Origin: Chlorohelix sp037138995
GTDB taxonomy: Bacteria > Chloroflexota > Chloroflexia > Chloroheliales > Chloroheliaceae
Reading direction: 5' to 3'
Assembly: GCF_037138995.1 (NCBI RefSeq)
Contig: NZ_JBAXHI010000016.1
Location: 1-64,000, forward strand
Length of the DNA: 64,000 bases
The notes under the pieces are model-generated. The model did not search any database. It was not told the DNA's origin and worked only from the letters and a program-made list of their open reading frames with translations. Each line of letters begins with the position of its first letter. Positions within the stretch are counted from its first letter, which is position 1. Position numbers and translations under genes: made by a program. Positions 49,901-57,645 of the stretch are shown here, one piece after another.

Positions 49901-51094
49901 GTGAATATCAAAAAAGTTGCATATATTTACGATGGTACAGAATTCGGTGGTGTTGAAATATATGTGCTTAATCTATTGAAACATATAGACCGCACTCGCT
50001 ATTTTCCATGCGTTGTTATACCGGGGTATAACCGATGCTTCAGCCCTCCACGCTTTATTGAAGAAGTGCGAAAATCCGGCTTAGAATTACTATCCGCGCC
50101 CTTTCCCGGCAATTCTAGAGGTATAAGTTTCGCTAAAGATGTGTGGAATTTAGCGCAAATTTTTAAGAAAAACCAAATAGACATTATTCATATCCAAACT
50201 TCCAATTATGATGGAGGCAAACGACCTATTCTGGCAGCAAAACTAGCAGGCGTAAAAGTTATTTTAAGAACAGAACATGTTCCGCCGTCTTCAAATTTAA
50301 AGTTATATTCCCGATATATTATAAAACCGTTTGACCTACTAACGAATTATATTATTACGGACTCAAATTCTAACCGGAATGAACAAATTAGATTGCTGAA
50401 ACGAGACCCTCAGAAAGTATATCGCTCCTATTGTGGAATTGAGCTTGAAAAATTTATCCCTAAACACAATCCTCGAAAAGCTAAAGAACTGTTAGGGTTT
50501 GACCCTGAATTACCATTAGTGGGGGCTATAGGTCGTCTGGTAGAGCAAAAGGGGCATAAATATTTTGTTGATGCAGCCGCAAGAGTCATTAAAGAAATAG
50601 GCGCGGTTAATTTCGTCATTGTAGGCAAGGGTAAACTTGAAAAAGAGCTAAGAGAACAAGTCTCCCGCTTGGGTATTGCCCAATATTTTCATTTTGCAGG
50701 GTTCCAATCCAATTACCTCCCCTATGTAGAGGCAATGGATATTACAGTGATGTCATCAATCCACGAAGGTTTCTCGCTCATGATGCTTGAATTTATGGCG
50801 ATGGGCAAGCCCTGTGTTTTTACCGACCATCCGAGTTTTCAGGAAGCAATAGTTAATGAAGAAAGCGGCTTATTGGTAGCCGTTGAAAGCGGTGAAGCGC
50901 TGGCACAGGGTATCCTAAAATTGCTAGGCAACCCGGTACTGGCAAACCAACTCGGTAAAAACGCTTTGGCGCGAGTGCGTTCTGAGTTCAGCCTCGAACG
51001 CTTGATAAAAGATATGATGGAATTGTACGACTCGACACTGGGTTTTAAAACTTATACTCCAGTGGAACAAGGCAAAATACCGATAAGTATTTAA
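49901..51094 (+). CDS. Glycosyltransferase family 4 (GT-B fold)
   Basis: A retaining GT-B enzyme that transfers a sugar from a nucleotide donor, probably for a surface glycan or glycolipid. The N-terminal domain has VAYIYDGTEFGGVEIYVLNLL, with the acceptor-side glycine loop. The C-terminal domain has GAIGRLVEQKGHKYFVDAA and the donor-binding EX7E pattern in SSIHEGFSLMMLEFMAMGKPC. I take GTG 49901 (MNIKKVAYIY); GTG 49856 would add 15 residues and neither has a strong ribosome site. The following WecE-like aminotransferase suggests joint work on an amino-sugar glycan. Confidence 0.9.
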   Translation: MNIKKVAYIYDGTEFGGVEIYVLNLLKHIDRTRYFPCVVIPGYNRCFSPPRFIEEVRKSGLELLSAPFPGNSRGISFAKDVWNLAQIFKKNQIDIIHIQTSNYDGGKRPILAAKLAGVKVILRTEHVPPSSNLKLYSRYIIKPFDLLTNYIITDSNSNRNEQIRLLKRDPQKVYRSYCGIELEKFIPKHNPRKAKELLGFDPELPLVGAIGRLVEQKGHKYFVDAAARVIKEIGAVNFVIVGKGKLEKELREQVSRLGIAQYFHFAGFQSNYLPYVEAMDITVMSSIHEGFSLMMLEFMAMGKPCVFTDHPSFQEAIVNEESGLLVAVESGEALAQGILKLLGNPVLANQLGKNALARVRSEFSLERLIKDMMELYDSTLGFKTYTPVEQGKIPISI

Positions 51095-51165
51095 TAAAAA
51101 CAAAATCGGCAATTGTCTTGAACGTTAATGTAATAGATAAATGTATCAGCAAGCAGGTAAGCCAT

Positions 51166-52314
51166 ATGATGGAGACTATACAAAGAACCATACCCTTTTC
51201 AGAACCAACCGTAGGTGAGGCAGAATACCTAGCAGTACAACGTGCTATTGAGATGAAATCGCTTGGAGGTGATGGCAAATTCTGCCGCGAAACCGAAATG
51301 TTGATGTCCAAAATGTTTAATGTCAAACATGCCTTGCTTACTACCAGTTGCACCCATGCTTTGGAATTGGCGATGATGACCCTTGATTTAAAACCCGGTG
51401 ATGAAGTCATATTGCCAAGTTTCACTTTTACTTCTACCGCCAACGTCATTATCCGACAGGGCGCAGTTCCCGTATTTGTCGATATTGATTCCGATACTTT
51501 CAATATGGATGCTTCAAAAATAGAGGCTGCTATCACCCCTAACACCCGTATAATTATGCCTGTACACTACGCCGGGCAGGGTTGCGATATGGACGCGATT
51601 ATGGACATAGCCAAACGCCATAATCTTTACGTGGTCGAGGATGCCGCTCAAGGAGTAGGCGCAAGTTGGAATGGACAGCCGCTAGGTACTATCGGCGATA
51701 TAGGCTGCTTAAGCTTCCATGCTACCAAAAACATCAGTTGTGGCGAGGGGGGCGCATTTCTTACCAACAACACCAAACTTGCCCATAAAGCCGAGATTAT
51801 CCGGGAGAAAGGCACTAATCGGGCTGCCTTCCTGCGGGGGGAAGTTGATAAATACACGTGGGTTAGCCTTGGCAGCAGTTTCGTGCTGACCGACATGTTA
51901 GCGGCTTTACTCAAGGTACAGCTTGAAAGAACATCTGAATTAAATGAAAACCGCATAGATATTTGGAATACTTACTATTCCGGTACTGCCGAACTTGAAG
52001 CTAAAGGATTGGTCAAGCGACCGGTTTTCCACTCAAACGCCACCAACAATGGTCATATCTTTGCTTTGCTTATCAACAACGGACGACGGGACGAGATAAT
52101 GGCAGCCATGAAGAAACGCGGTATTAGCTGCACGTTCCACTATGTGCCGTTACACTCTTCTCCCTTTATGGTGGATTATTTCAATGGTAACGTAGAAAAC
52201 TTGCCTATAACCGACAAGGTTAGCAATTCCTTGCTACGATTACCTATATTCGCACACCTATCCACACAAGACGTAGAATACATCCTTTCACAACTACATG
52301 AGGTCTTTAGTTAG
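51166..52314 (+). CDS. wecE: dTDP-4-amino-4,6-dideoxygalactose transaminase (WecE/RffA-like)
   Basis: A DegT/DnrJ/EryC1-family PLP aminotransferase. The sequence matches my memory of E. coli WecE closely and colinearly (IREKGTNRAAFLRGEVDKYTWVSLGSS and PVHYAGQGCDMDAIMDIAKRHNL). WecE makes dTDP-4-amino-4,6-dideoxygalactose from the 4-keto sugar. PLP features are Asp159 in VVEDAAQG and Lys188 in SFHATKN. ATG 51166 (about 382 residues) is chosen from the family length. The frame is open back to a TTG at 51118. rmlA/rmlB and the other wec genes are not present here. Confidence 0.88.
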   Translation: MMETIQRTIPFSEPTVGEAEYLAVQRAIEMKSLGGDGKFCRETEMLMSKMFNVKHALLTTSCTHALELAMMTLDLKPGDEVILPSFTFTSTANVIIRQGAVPVFVDIDSDTFNMDASKIEAAITPNTRIIMPVHYAGQGCDMDAIMDIAKRHNLYVVEDAAQGVGASWNGQPLGTIGDIGCLSFHATKNISCGEGGAFLTNNTKLAHKAEIIREKGTNRAAFLRGEVDKYTWVSLGSSFVLTDMLAALLKVQLERTSELNENRIDIWNTYYSGTAELEAKGLVKRPVFHSNATNNGHIFALLINNGRRDEIMAAMKKRGISCTFHYVPLHSSPFMVDYFNGNVENLPITDKVSNSLLRLPIFAHLSTQDVEYILSQLHEVFS

Positions 52315-52327
52315 TTATCCGTTCCAT

Positions 52328-52367
52328 GTTAACCCTCTTCTTGTCAAACAGAAGGGGGCTAACTTTT
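52328..52367 (+). terminator. Terminator of the aminotransferase gene
   Basis: A 14-bp stem with two wobbles (52328-52341 with 52350-52363) and an eight-base loop is followed by four T's. It lies in the 70-bp gap between convergent genes. Confidence 0.7.
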
Positions 52368-52384
52368 GATTAAGGCTTTGTAAT

Positions 52385-53341
52385 TTACCCAACACTTTCC
52401 AACGTGATACCCAGAGATTCGGCACGCTCAATCAACTTTCGCTGAGCCGCAGCCACCAAACTTGTAGCTTTCGGATAATGGTCAATGGCAGCTTTCAAAT
52501 CACCTAGATGCTCGGCAATTTGCAAACCATACGGATCCAAATCAGCAGCATCCTCATAGGCTTGCCAACCCTCTTTCTCTTTACCCAGCAATAATTGCAC
52601 CATTCCCAAGTTATAGTACGAGCGGTCGCTTCCCACATCACCCGACCTACTGAAAGTTACAGCCGCGCCTTCAAGGTCACCGCTAAGGTACTGACAATAA
52701 CCTTTATTGTTCCACGCAAGATGGTGAGTCGGCTCTAACTCGACAACTTTCCCAAAATAATCTACACAGATAACATAATCTTGTTTGGCATAATAGGCAT
52801 AGCCAAGAAATAAATAACTCCCAGCATCATAAGGGTCAAGCTCCCTAGCTTTTTCGAGGAAAGGAATCGCATCATCTGGCTTGTCCATCGCCAACAAAAT
52901 CTGACCTAAAGCAGTATAAGCCTTTAAATGCTGAGGATTTTGCTCAATAGCATCCAGATAGGACTCAGCCGCGCCTTTAAGGTCGTCAACCGCCTGCAAA
53001 CTGCGTCCACGCACAAAGGCAGCTTCACCCGGTATAACCCCACCCCCGCCGAACATAGCGGAAACCTGCGATAGGAGTCCACCATTGGAAAGTGCCTCAG
53101 CTAATTGGCGTGCCTGAAGTAGAAGATCGCTTTCTGCATTCCCAACATATTCTTCATTCTCATCAAGTTCATCTCCATCATCGAAGTCGTCATCGTCTTC
53201 GTATTCCTCTTCATCGCTAAATTCCTCGTCATCCTCAAAATCCTCTTCGGCTATTTCGTCAAAGTCCTCTTCCAACTGGGCAGGTGCTACTTCATCTTCT
53301 ACCTTCTGAGGCAACATTTTAGCCTTCTGCACATCGCTCAT
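52385..53341 (-). CDS. TPR protein with a highly acidic N-terminal region
   Basis: A 318-residue protein. Residues 20-68 or so are almost solid Asp/Glu (for example EEDFEDDEEFSDEEEYEDDDD) and are certainly disordered. From about residue 100 TPR units follow, such as AAESYLDAIEQNPQHLKAYTALGQILLAM and AIPFLEKARELDPYDAGSY. No signal peptide or membrane segment. GAGAGG lies before the ATG, and a TATAAT (53388-53393) upstream may be its -10. The function is unknown; it is likely a protein-interaction scaffold. Confidence 0.82.
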   Translation of the reverse strand: MSDVQKAKMLPQKVEDEVAPAQLEEDFDEIAEEDFEDDEEFSDEEEYEDDDDFDDGDELDENEEYVGNAESDLLLQARQLAEALSNGGLLSQVSAMFGGGGVIPGEAAFVRGRSLQAVDDLKGAAESYLDAIEQNPQHLKAYTALGQILLAMDKPDDAIPFLEKARELDPYDAGSYLFLGYAYYAKQDYVICVDYFGKVVELEPTHHLAWNNKGYCQYLSGDLEGAAVTFSRSGDVGSDRSYYNLGMVQLLLGKEKEGWQAYEDAADLDPYGLQIAEHLGDLKAAIDHYPKATSLVAAAQRKLIERAESLGITLESVG

Positions 53342-53387
53342 GCCGATTCCTCTCTACAAGATTAATGTAATGATAACCAACTACCCT

Positions 53388-53393
53388 ATTATA
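53388..53393 (-). promoter_or_regulatory. Possible -10 of the acidic TPR gene
   Basis: A perfect TATAAT on the minus strand about 47 bp before the start codon. No good -35 sequence lies 16-18 bp upstream. Confidence 0.3.
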
Positions 53394-53478
53394 CAACAGC
53401 AAGGCACTCTAACACTTCTCAAACTGATTTCAAACATTGCTCTTATATCAGCCATACTTTGCTCTAATACTAGTAGGC

Positions 53479-53484
53479 TATAAT
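53479..53484 (+). promoter_or_regulatory. Possible -10 of the small heat-shock gene
   Basis: A perfect TATAAT about 63 bp before the hsp20 ATG. The -35 is poor. I see no CIRCE inverted repeat, so HrcA control is not indicated. Confidence 0.35.
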
Positions 53485-53546
53485 TCATCCTGTAAGCACG
53501 AACACAATAGATTTGAAACCAATTATTAGTTTGGAGGTAACTTTAA

Positions 53547-54029
53547 ATGACCAGAATGATTATTCGCCCTTCGCTTTTTGACGAAGTAGCATCACTTAAT
53601 AATATAGTTAATGAGCTTTTTGATAATAATACCACTGCCCCCTATCGGTACGGTTACAGTACCAAAAGCGTCACTTTGAATGTGTACGAGGACAACGGCA
53701 ATTTTTATCTGTTGGCTTCATTGCCCGGTATTGATCCAAAGGCTATTGAACTGAACGTCAAAGATAAAGTGCTAACTATCAGCGGTGAATATGATTATAC
53801 AAACGCTTTCCCACACGGCGAAAACGACAATTTCAAGGCGCATCTTTCCGAATTAGGTAAGGGCAAATTCTTCCGCCAAGTCAAGTTGCCGCTTGCGTTT
53901 GAATCAGAAAAAATCGAAGCGGTTTACGAAAATGGGCTATTGCGACTGACCCTCCCCAAATCCGAACAGGCGCAGGTAAAACGTATTTCCATTCAAACCG
54001 CTAATTCGCAGACTGTTGCAGTAAACTAG
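53547..54029 (+). CDS. Small heat-shock protein (Hsp20/alpha-crystallin family)
   Basis: A 160-residue ATP-independent chaperone that holds unfolding proteins. The alpha-crystallin domain spans about residues 45-150, with SVTLNVYEDNGNFYLLASLPGIDPKAIELNVKDKVLTISGEY and the closing AVYENGLLRLTLPKSE, the family hallmark. The N-terminal RPSLFDEVASLNNIVNELF is the usual helical arm. GGAGG precedes the ATG. A T-rich terminator follows directly. Confidence 0.93.
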   Translation: MTRMIIRPSLFDEVASLNNIVNELFDNNTTAPYRYGYSTKSVTLNVYEDNGNFYLLASLPGIDPKAIELNVKDKVLTISGEYDYTNAFPHGENDNFKAHLSELGKGKFFRQVKLPLAFESEKIEAVYENGLLRLTLPKSEQAQVKRISIQTANSQTVAVN

Positions 54030-54062
54030 AATTTCATCTCGACTTATTTAATCCGTAAGTAC

Positions 54063-54088
54063 AAGCCCGGTTGTTCCGGGTTTTTTTT
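54063..54088 (+). terminator. Terminator of the small heat-shock gene
   Basis: AGCCCGG and CCGGG(TT) form a short GC hairpin around TTGTT, followed by eight T's (54081-54088). Confidence 0.8.
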
Positions 54089-54175
54089 ACTTTAAATCTG
54101 AATGGATTCTAATAATCGGAGTGTAGGTGAAAAATAGTTCGCAAACTTTATTCGCACATTACATATGAGCGGAAA

Positions 54176-54209
54176 TAGAAAAGGAGCGAACAAAATGTCC
54201 GCCCCCTTT
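54176..54209 (-). terminator. Possible terminator after tuf copy 2
   Basis: On the minus strand a bulged stem of about 13 bp (54196-54209 with 54180-54192) is followed by a short T-rich stretch, 20 bp after the tuf stop. Confidence 0.45.
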
Positions 54210-54229
54210 ACAAGTCTAATCAGTATGGA

Positions 54230-55435
54230 TTATTCGATGATGCTGGTAACGCTACCTGCTCCTACCGTTCGTCCACCCTCTCGAATTGCAAACCGCAACC
54301 CTAACTCGATTGCTACCGGTACTATCAACTCTACCGTCATCTGCACGTTGTCCCCAGGCATTACCATTTCCATCCCGTCCGGTAACTTGATTGATCCAGT
54401 TACGTCCGTTGTTCGTATGTAAAACTGCGGTCGATACCCGTTGAAGAATGGGGTGTGCCGTCCCCCTTCTTCCTTCGACAATACGTACACTTCTGCTTTC
54501 ACTTTGGTGTGGGGTTTAATCGAACCTGTCTTCGCCAAAACCTGTCCGCGTTGTACGTCTGCTCGCTCAATGCCGCGCAACAAACAGCCTACGTTGTCTC
54601 CCGCTTGTCCGCTGTCCAACGTCTTCTGGAACATTTCCACGCCCGTTACTACGCTCTTGCGCGGCAGTTCTTCCGACATTCCCACTATCTCGATTTCTTC
54701 TCCCACCTTCACCGTGCCGCGTTCGATACGTCCCGTTACTACTGTGCCACGTCCCTTGATTGCGAATACGTCTTCTATCGGCATCAAGAACGGCTTATCA
54801 ATCGCCCGTACCGGGGTCGGTACGTAGCTGTCCACCGCTGCCATCAAATCAAAAATGCACTTCAGTTCTGGCGCGTTCAAGTCTGTGGACTGGCATTCCA
54901 ACGCTTTCAAGGCGCTCCCTCGTACTACCGGGATGTCATCGCCGGGGAAATTGTACTTCGAAAGCAGTTCCCGTACTTCCATTTCCACCAGTTCCAACAA
55001 CTCTTCGTCTTCCATCACGTCGCATTTGTTCAAGAACACTACCATCGAGGGTACCTGTACCTGACGCGCCAACAAAATGTGTTCGCGGGTCTGCGGCATC
55101 GGCCCATCCGGCGCGCTCACTACCAGAATTGCCCCGTCCATTTGGGCTGCGCCTGTAATCATGTTTTTGATGTAGTCAGCGTGACCGGGACAATCCACGT
55201 GAGCATAATGCCGATTATCGGTCTCATACTCTACGTGCGCGATGGCGATGGTAATACCGCGTTCGCGTTCTTCCGGTGCGTTGTCAATACTATCAAACGC
55301 GCGAAACTTGGCTTTGCCACGCATCGCCAACGTTTTGGTGATTGCTGCGGTGAGGGTGGTCTTGCCGTGGTCAACGTGTCCGATTGTTCCTACGTTCACG
55401 TGCGGTTTTGTGCGCTCAAACTTCTGCTTTGCCAC
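54230..55435 (-). CDS. tuf: Elongation factor Tu, copy 2
   Basis: The protein is identical in all 401 residues to the copy at 43210-44415. The DNA also appears identical, since translations of other frames across the gene agree as well. The two flanks are unrelated. It starts with GTG and AGAGAGG upstream, 44 bp after tRNA-Thr(GGU), and ends with GAA-TAA rather than GAG-TAG. With three tRNA genes upstream it forms a tRNA-tuf operon like tufB in E. coli. No secE, nusG or rpmG gene follows; the convergent hsp20 gene ends the unit. Confidence 0.98.
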   Translation of the reverse strand: MAKQKFERTKPHVNVGTIGHVDHGKTTLTAAITKTLAMRGKAKFRAFDSIDNAPEERERGITIAIAHVEYETDNRHYAHVDCPGHADYIKNMITGAAQMDGAILVVSAPDGPMPQTREHILLARQVQVPSMVVFLNKCDVMEDEELLELVEMEVRELLSKYNFPGDDIPVVRGSALKALECQSTDLNAPELKCIFDLMAAVDSYVPTPVRAIDKPFLMPIEDVFAIKGRGTVVTGRIERGTVKVGEEIEIVGMSEELPRKSVVTGVEMFQKTLDSGQAGDNVGCLLRGIERADVQRGQVLAKTGSIKPHTKVKAEVYVLSKEEGGRHTPFFNGYRPQFYIRTTDVTGSIKLPDGMEMVMPGDNVQMTVELIVPVAIELGLRFAIREGGRTVGAGSVTSIIE

Positions 55436-55479
55436 TTTTTTACCTCTCTAATCTTTTGTAAAGATTGGACAAAATAAGA

Positions 55480-55552
<73 letters not shown>

Positions 55553-55586
55553 TTACCGTCAATAGATTTAGCACCAAATAAAATGG

Positions 55587-55671
55587 TGGACAGAACAGGA
55601 TTCGAACCTGTGAAGAGCTTCCGCTCGACGGATTTACAGTCCGTTGCCATTAACCACTCGGCCATCTGTCC
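55587..55671 (-). tRNA. tRNA-Tyr(GUA)
   Basis: A class II tRNA of 85 nt with the long variable arm. Acceptor GGACAGA pairs TCTGTCC, the anticodon loop is CTGTAAA (GTA), and the T loop is TTCGAAT. CCA may be encoded directly after the discriminator A (55584-55586). Confidence 0.95.
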
Positions 55672-55715
55672 ACGTAAAAATGCTAAATCTTATTTAATTT
55701 TCTAGTGTAGAATGA

Positions 55716-55787
55716 AGCCGACGAAGGGAATCGAACCCCCAACCGACTGTTTACAAAACAGTTGCTCTGCCGTTGAGCTACGTCGGC
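55716..55787 (-). tRNA. tRNA-Thr(UGU)
   Basis: A 72-nt cloverleaf with acceptor GCCGACG pairing CGTCGGC, anticodon loop TTTGTAA (TGT), and TTCGATT in the T arm. CCA is not encoded. It is the first gene of the tRNA-Thr, tRNA-Tyr, tRNA-Thr, tuf unit. Confidence 0.95.
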
Positions 55788-55821
55788 ATGTCACGGGTAC
55801 TACCCCTCAAAACAGTTTCAT

Positions 55822-55850
55822 ATTATAGGCATGGCATGCCTGTTTGTCAA
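55822..55850 (-). promoter_or_regulatory. Perfect consensus promoter of the tRNA-tuf operon
   Basis: TTGACA (55845-55850), a 17-bp spacer and TATAAT (55822-55827) on the minus strand, about 35 bp before tRNA-Thr(UGU). Its first 13 bases are the same as in the tRNA-Asn promoter (57411-57423). It lies just after the end of the aro gene. Confidence 0.88.
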
Positions 55851-55870
55851 ATTTTTTTTCCTATGGTTTT

Positions 55871-56980
55871 TTATCTAACTTTCTTAAATCTACCCGGTAG
55901 ATAATCGCGTAATTTTTGGTGAGCTTCCCGTACCATTTCTTCGGTAGCTTCCCAATTCAGACAGCTATCGGTTACCGACACTCCATATTTTAACATAGAA
56001 GGGTCTTTGGGTATTGGCTGGCTACCTTCAAAAAGATGGCTTTCAATCATCATACCCACGATAGATTTGTTCCCCTCCAAAATCTGGTTTACCACATTTT
56101 TGCCCACCAGCGGTTGCAAGTTAGGATCTTTAAACGAGTTAGCGTGGCTGCAATCCACCACAATATTTAAGGGAAGTTTGGCTTTTTCAAGACTCTGTTC
56201 ACACATCCAGATGCTTACCGAATCATAATTCGGGCGACCACCCCCACCCCGCAATACCAGATGTCCATAGCGATTTCCCCGCGTGCCGAATACTGCTACC
56301 CGCCCGTTTTGCTCCACACCCAAAAAGTGATGTGGGCGCAAAGTGGAAAGCAGCGCATCAATCGCCACCTGCACGCTACCGTCGGTGCCGTTCTTGAAAC
56401 CTACCGGCATAGAAAGACCGCTCGCCAATTCGCGATGAGTTTGTGACTCGGTGGTACGCGCTCCGATTGCCGCCCACGTTACCAATTCGGAGAAATACTG
56501 GGTTGCAATAGGGTCAAGCGCTTCAGTTCCAATGGGCAAACCCATCTCTGCTATTTGCAGCATGATGCGCCGTGCCGATATTAGCCCTTCCTGCATCTTG
56601 AACGAATCATCCATATGGGGGTCATTGATAAAACCCTTCCAACCGACAGTAGTTCGCGGCTTTTCAAAATAAACCCGCATAATCACAAATATCGTGTCGC
56701 TAACCTCAGCCGCAAGTTTGCACAAACGTTGAGCATATTCTTCAGCCGATTGGGGGTCATGAATCGAGCAAGGACCAATCACCATAAAGATTCTGGGGTC
56801 CTTACGATCCAAAATATTATTTAGAGTCTGCCTGCTTTGCCACACAGTTCTTTCTGAAATAGCGGTCAGCGGCAACAATTCTTTTATTTCGGCTGGGGAA
56901 ATAAGAATTTCCGAGGATTCTACGTTTACATTATAAACTTTTTCTTCGTATTGTTTGTAGTCGTGGGTCACCTGAATCAC
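55871..56980 (-). CDS. 3-deoxy-7-phosphoheptulonate synthase (DAHP synthase, AroF/G/H type)
   Basis: The first enzyme of the shikimate pathway, condensing phosphoenolpyruvate and erythrose 4-phosphate. The 369-residue sequence is the type I-alpha form: the N-terminal extension LLPLTAISERTVWQSRQTLNNIL, then GPCSIHDPQSAEEYA, VGWKGFINDP, GARTTESQTHRELASGLSMPVGFKNGTDG and the C-terminal SIVGMMIESHLFEGSQ and the cation-binding region. The start is GTG with CAGGA just upstream. It is divergent from rpsU. Feedback class (Phe, Tyr or Trp) cannot be read by eye. Confidence 0.95.
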   Translation of the reverse strand: MIQVTHDYKQYEEKVYNVNVESSEILISPAEIKELLPLTAISERTVWQSRQTLNNILDRKDPRIFMVIGPCSIHDPQSAEEYAQRLCKLAAEVSDTIFVIMRVYFEKPRTTVGWKGFINDPHMDDSFKMQEGLISARRIMLQIAEMGLPIGTEALDPIATQYFSELVTWAAIGARTTESQTHRELASGLSMPVGFKNGTDGSVQVAIDALLSTLRPHHFLGVEQNGRVAVFGTRGNRYGHLVLRGGGGRPNYDSVSIWMCEQSLEKAKLPLNIVVDCSHANSFKDPNLQPLVGKNVVNQILEGNKSIVGMMIESHLFEGSQPIPKDPSMLKYGVSVTDSCLNWEATEEMVREAHQKLRDYLPGRFKKVR

Positions 56981-57021
56981 TCCTGAGCGCCAAATTATGG
57001 TTCTTTGACAAAATCTGTACT

Positions 57022-57061
57022 ATAATAGCACAGCATAAATAAATGCGGAATGTGCTATAAT
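57022..57061. promoter_or_regulatory. Divergent mirrored extended -10 promoters for the DAHP synthase gene and rpsU
   Basis: TGTGCTATAAT (57051-57061) points right towards rpsU. Its mirror TGTGCTATTAT (57032-57022 on the minus strand) points left towards the DAHP synthase gene. Both contain the extended -10 TGnTATxAT. The arms form an 8-bp inverted repeat (ATAGCACA/TGTGCTAT) 18 bp apart, which could also be an operator. The -35 regions are weak. Confidence 0.5.
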
Positions 57062-57158
57062 ACTTAAACGTTTCATCAGAAAAATTAATGAGTTTGCAAT
57101 TACGGCTCTTTTTAAGAGTCTTCCCATATAAATTCTGTGTCAGGAAGGGGTGATAAGC

Positions 57159-57347
57159 GTGCAAGTAGTGCAAGAAGATGGCGAAAGTTTTGAGAATTTG
57201 CTGCGGAGATTTACCCAGCAAGTCAAAAAAGCTGGCGTGCTGAGCGAATTTAAACGAAAGCGATTTTTCGTTTCCAAAGGCGTAGAACGTCGGGAGAAAA
57301 TGAAAAAGAGCCAACAACGTCAACGCCGCAAGCAACAACGCGGTTAG
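57159..57347 (+). CDS. rpsU: Small subunit ribosomal protein S21
   Basis: S21 binds near the anti-Shine-Dalgarno region of 16S rRNA. The 62-residue protein has QEDGESFENLLRRFTQQVKKAGVLSEFKRKRFF and a Lys/Arg/Gln-rich C-terminal tail, as in the family. GTG 57159 is chosen because GGAAGGGG lies eight bases upstream; an earlier GTG at 57150 overlaps that site. A small hairpin in its leader (GGCTCTT/AAGAGTC) may have a regulatory role. Confidence 0.92.
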   Translation: MQVVQEDGESFENLLRRFTQQVKKAGVLSEFKRKRFFVSKGVERREKMKKSQQRQRRKQQRG

Positions 57348-57410
57348 GAAGTTGGGGGGGGAGAAAGCAGCTTTTGCTACTTCCCCTCAAAAAATGATAG
57401 CCTGTAAAGC
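57348..57410. other. Spacer after rpsU
   Basis: Contains a G-run followed by an imperfect hairpin (GGGGAG/CTTCCCC) but no T-run after it, so it is not a clear terminator. Confidence 0.35.
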
Positions 57411-57439
57411 TTGACAAACAGGCTCACACTAGATATAAT
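57411..57439 (+). promoter_or_regulatory. Perfect consensus promoter of tRNA-Asn
   Basis: TTGACA (57411-57416), a 17-bp spacer and TATAAT (57434-57439), about 20 bp before the tRNA. It shares TTGACAAACAGGC with the promoter of the tRNA-tuf operon. Confidence 0.88.
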
Positions 57440-57459
57440 TTCCTCGGTAATTAAACCGT

Positions 57460-57531
57460 TCCGCAATAGCTCAACGGTAGAGCAACCGGCTGTTAACCGG
57501 TAGGTTCTAGGTTCGAATCCTAGTTGCGGAG
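57460..57531 (+). tRNA. tRNA-Asn(GUU)
   Basis: A 72-nt cloverleaf with acceptor TCCGCAA pairing TTGCGGA, anticodon loop CTGTTAA (GTT) and TTCGAAT in the T arm, discriminator G. CCA is not encoded. A T-rich run (57534-57545) follows and could terminate it. Confidence 0.96.
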
Positions 57532-57645
57532 CCTTTTTATTTTATAATTATTCTGCTGTTGACCCCGCCTTTAGTAAATTCCCTGGAAATCTGCTAAAAT
57601 AAGCCCTCGTATGGCTAAATTAAACAGTAAAGTAGCGCTTTACAA

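Noticed and set aside
53401..53440. CIRCE-like heat-shock operator before hsp20
   Set aside because: The sequence has CACTC-like pieces but not the inverted TTAGCACTC/GAGTGCTAA arms.
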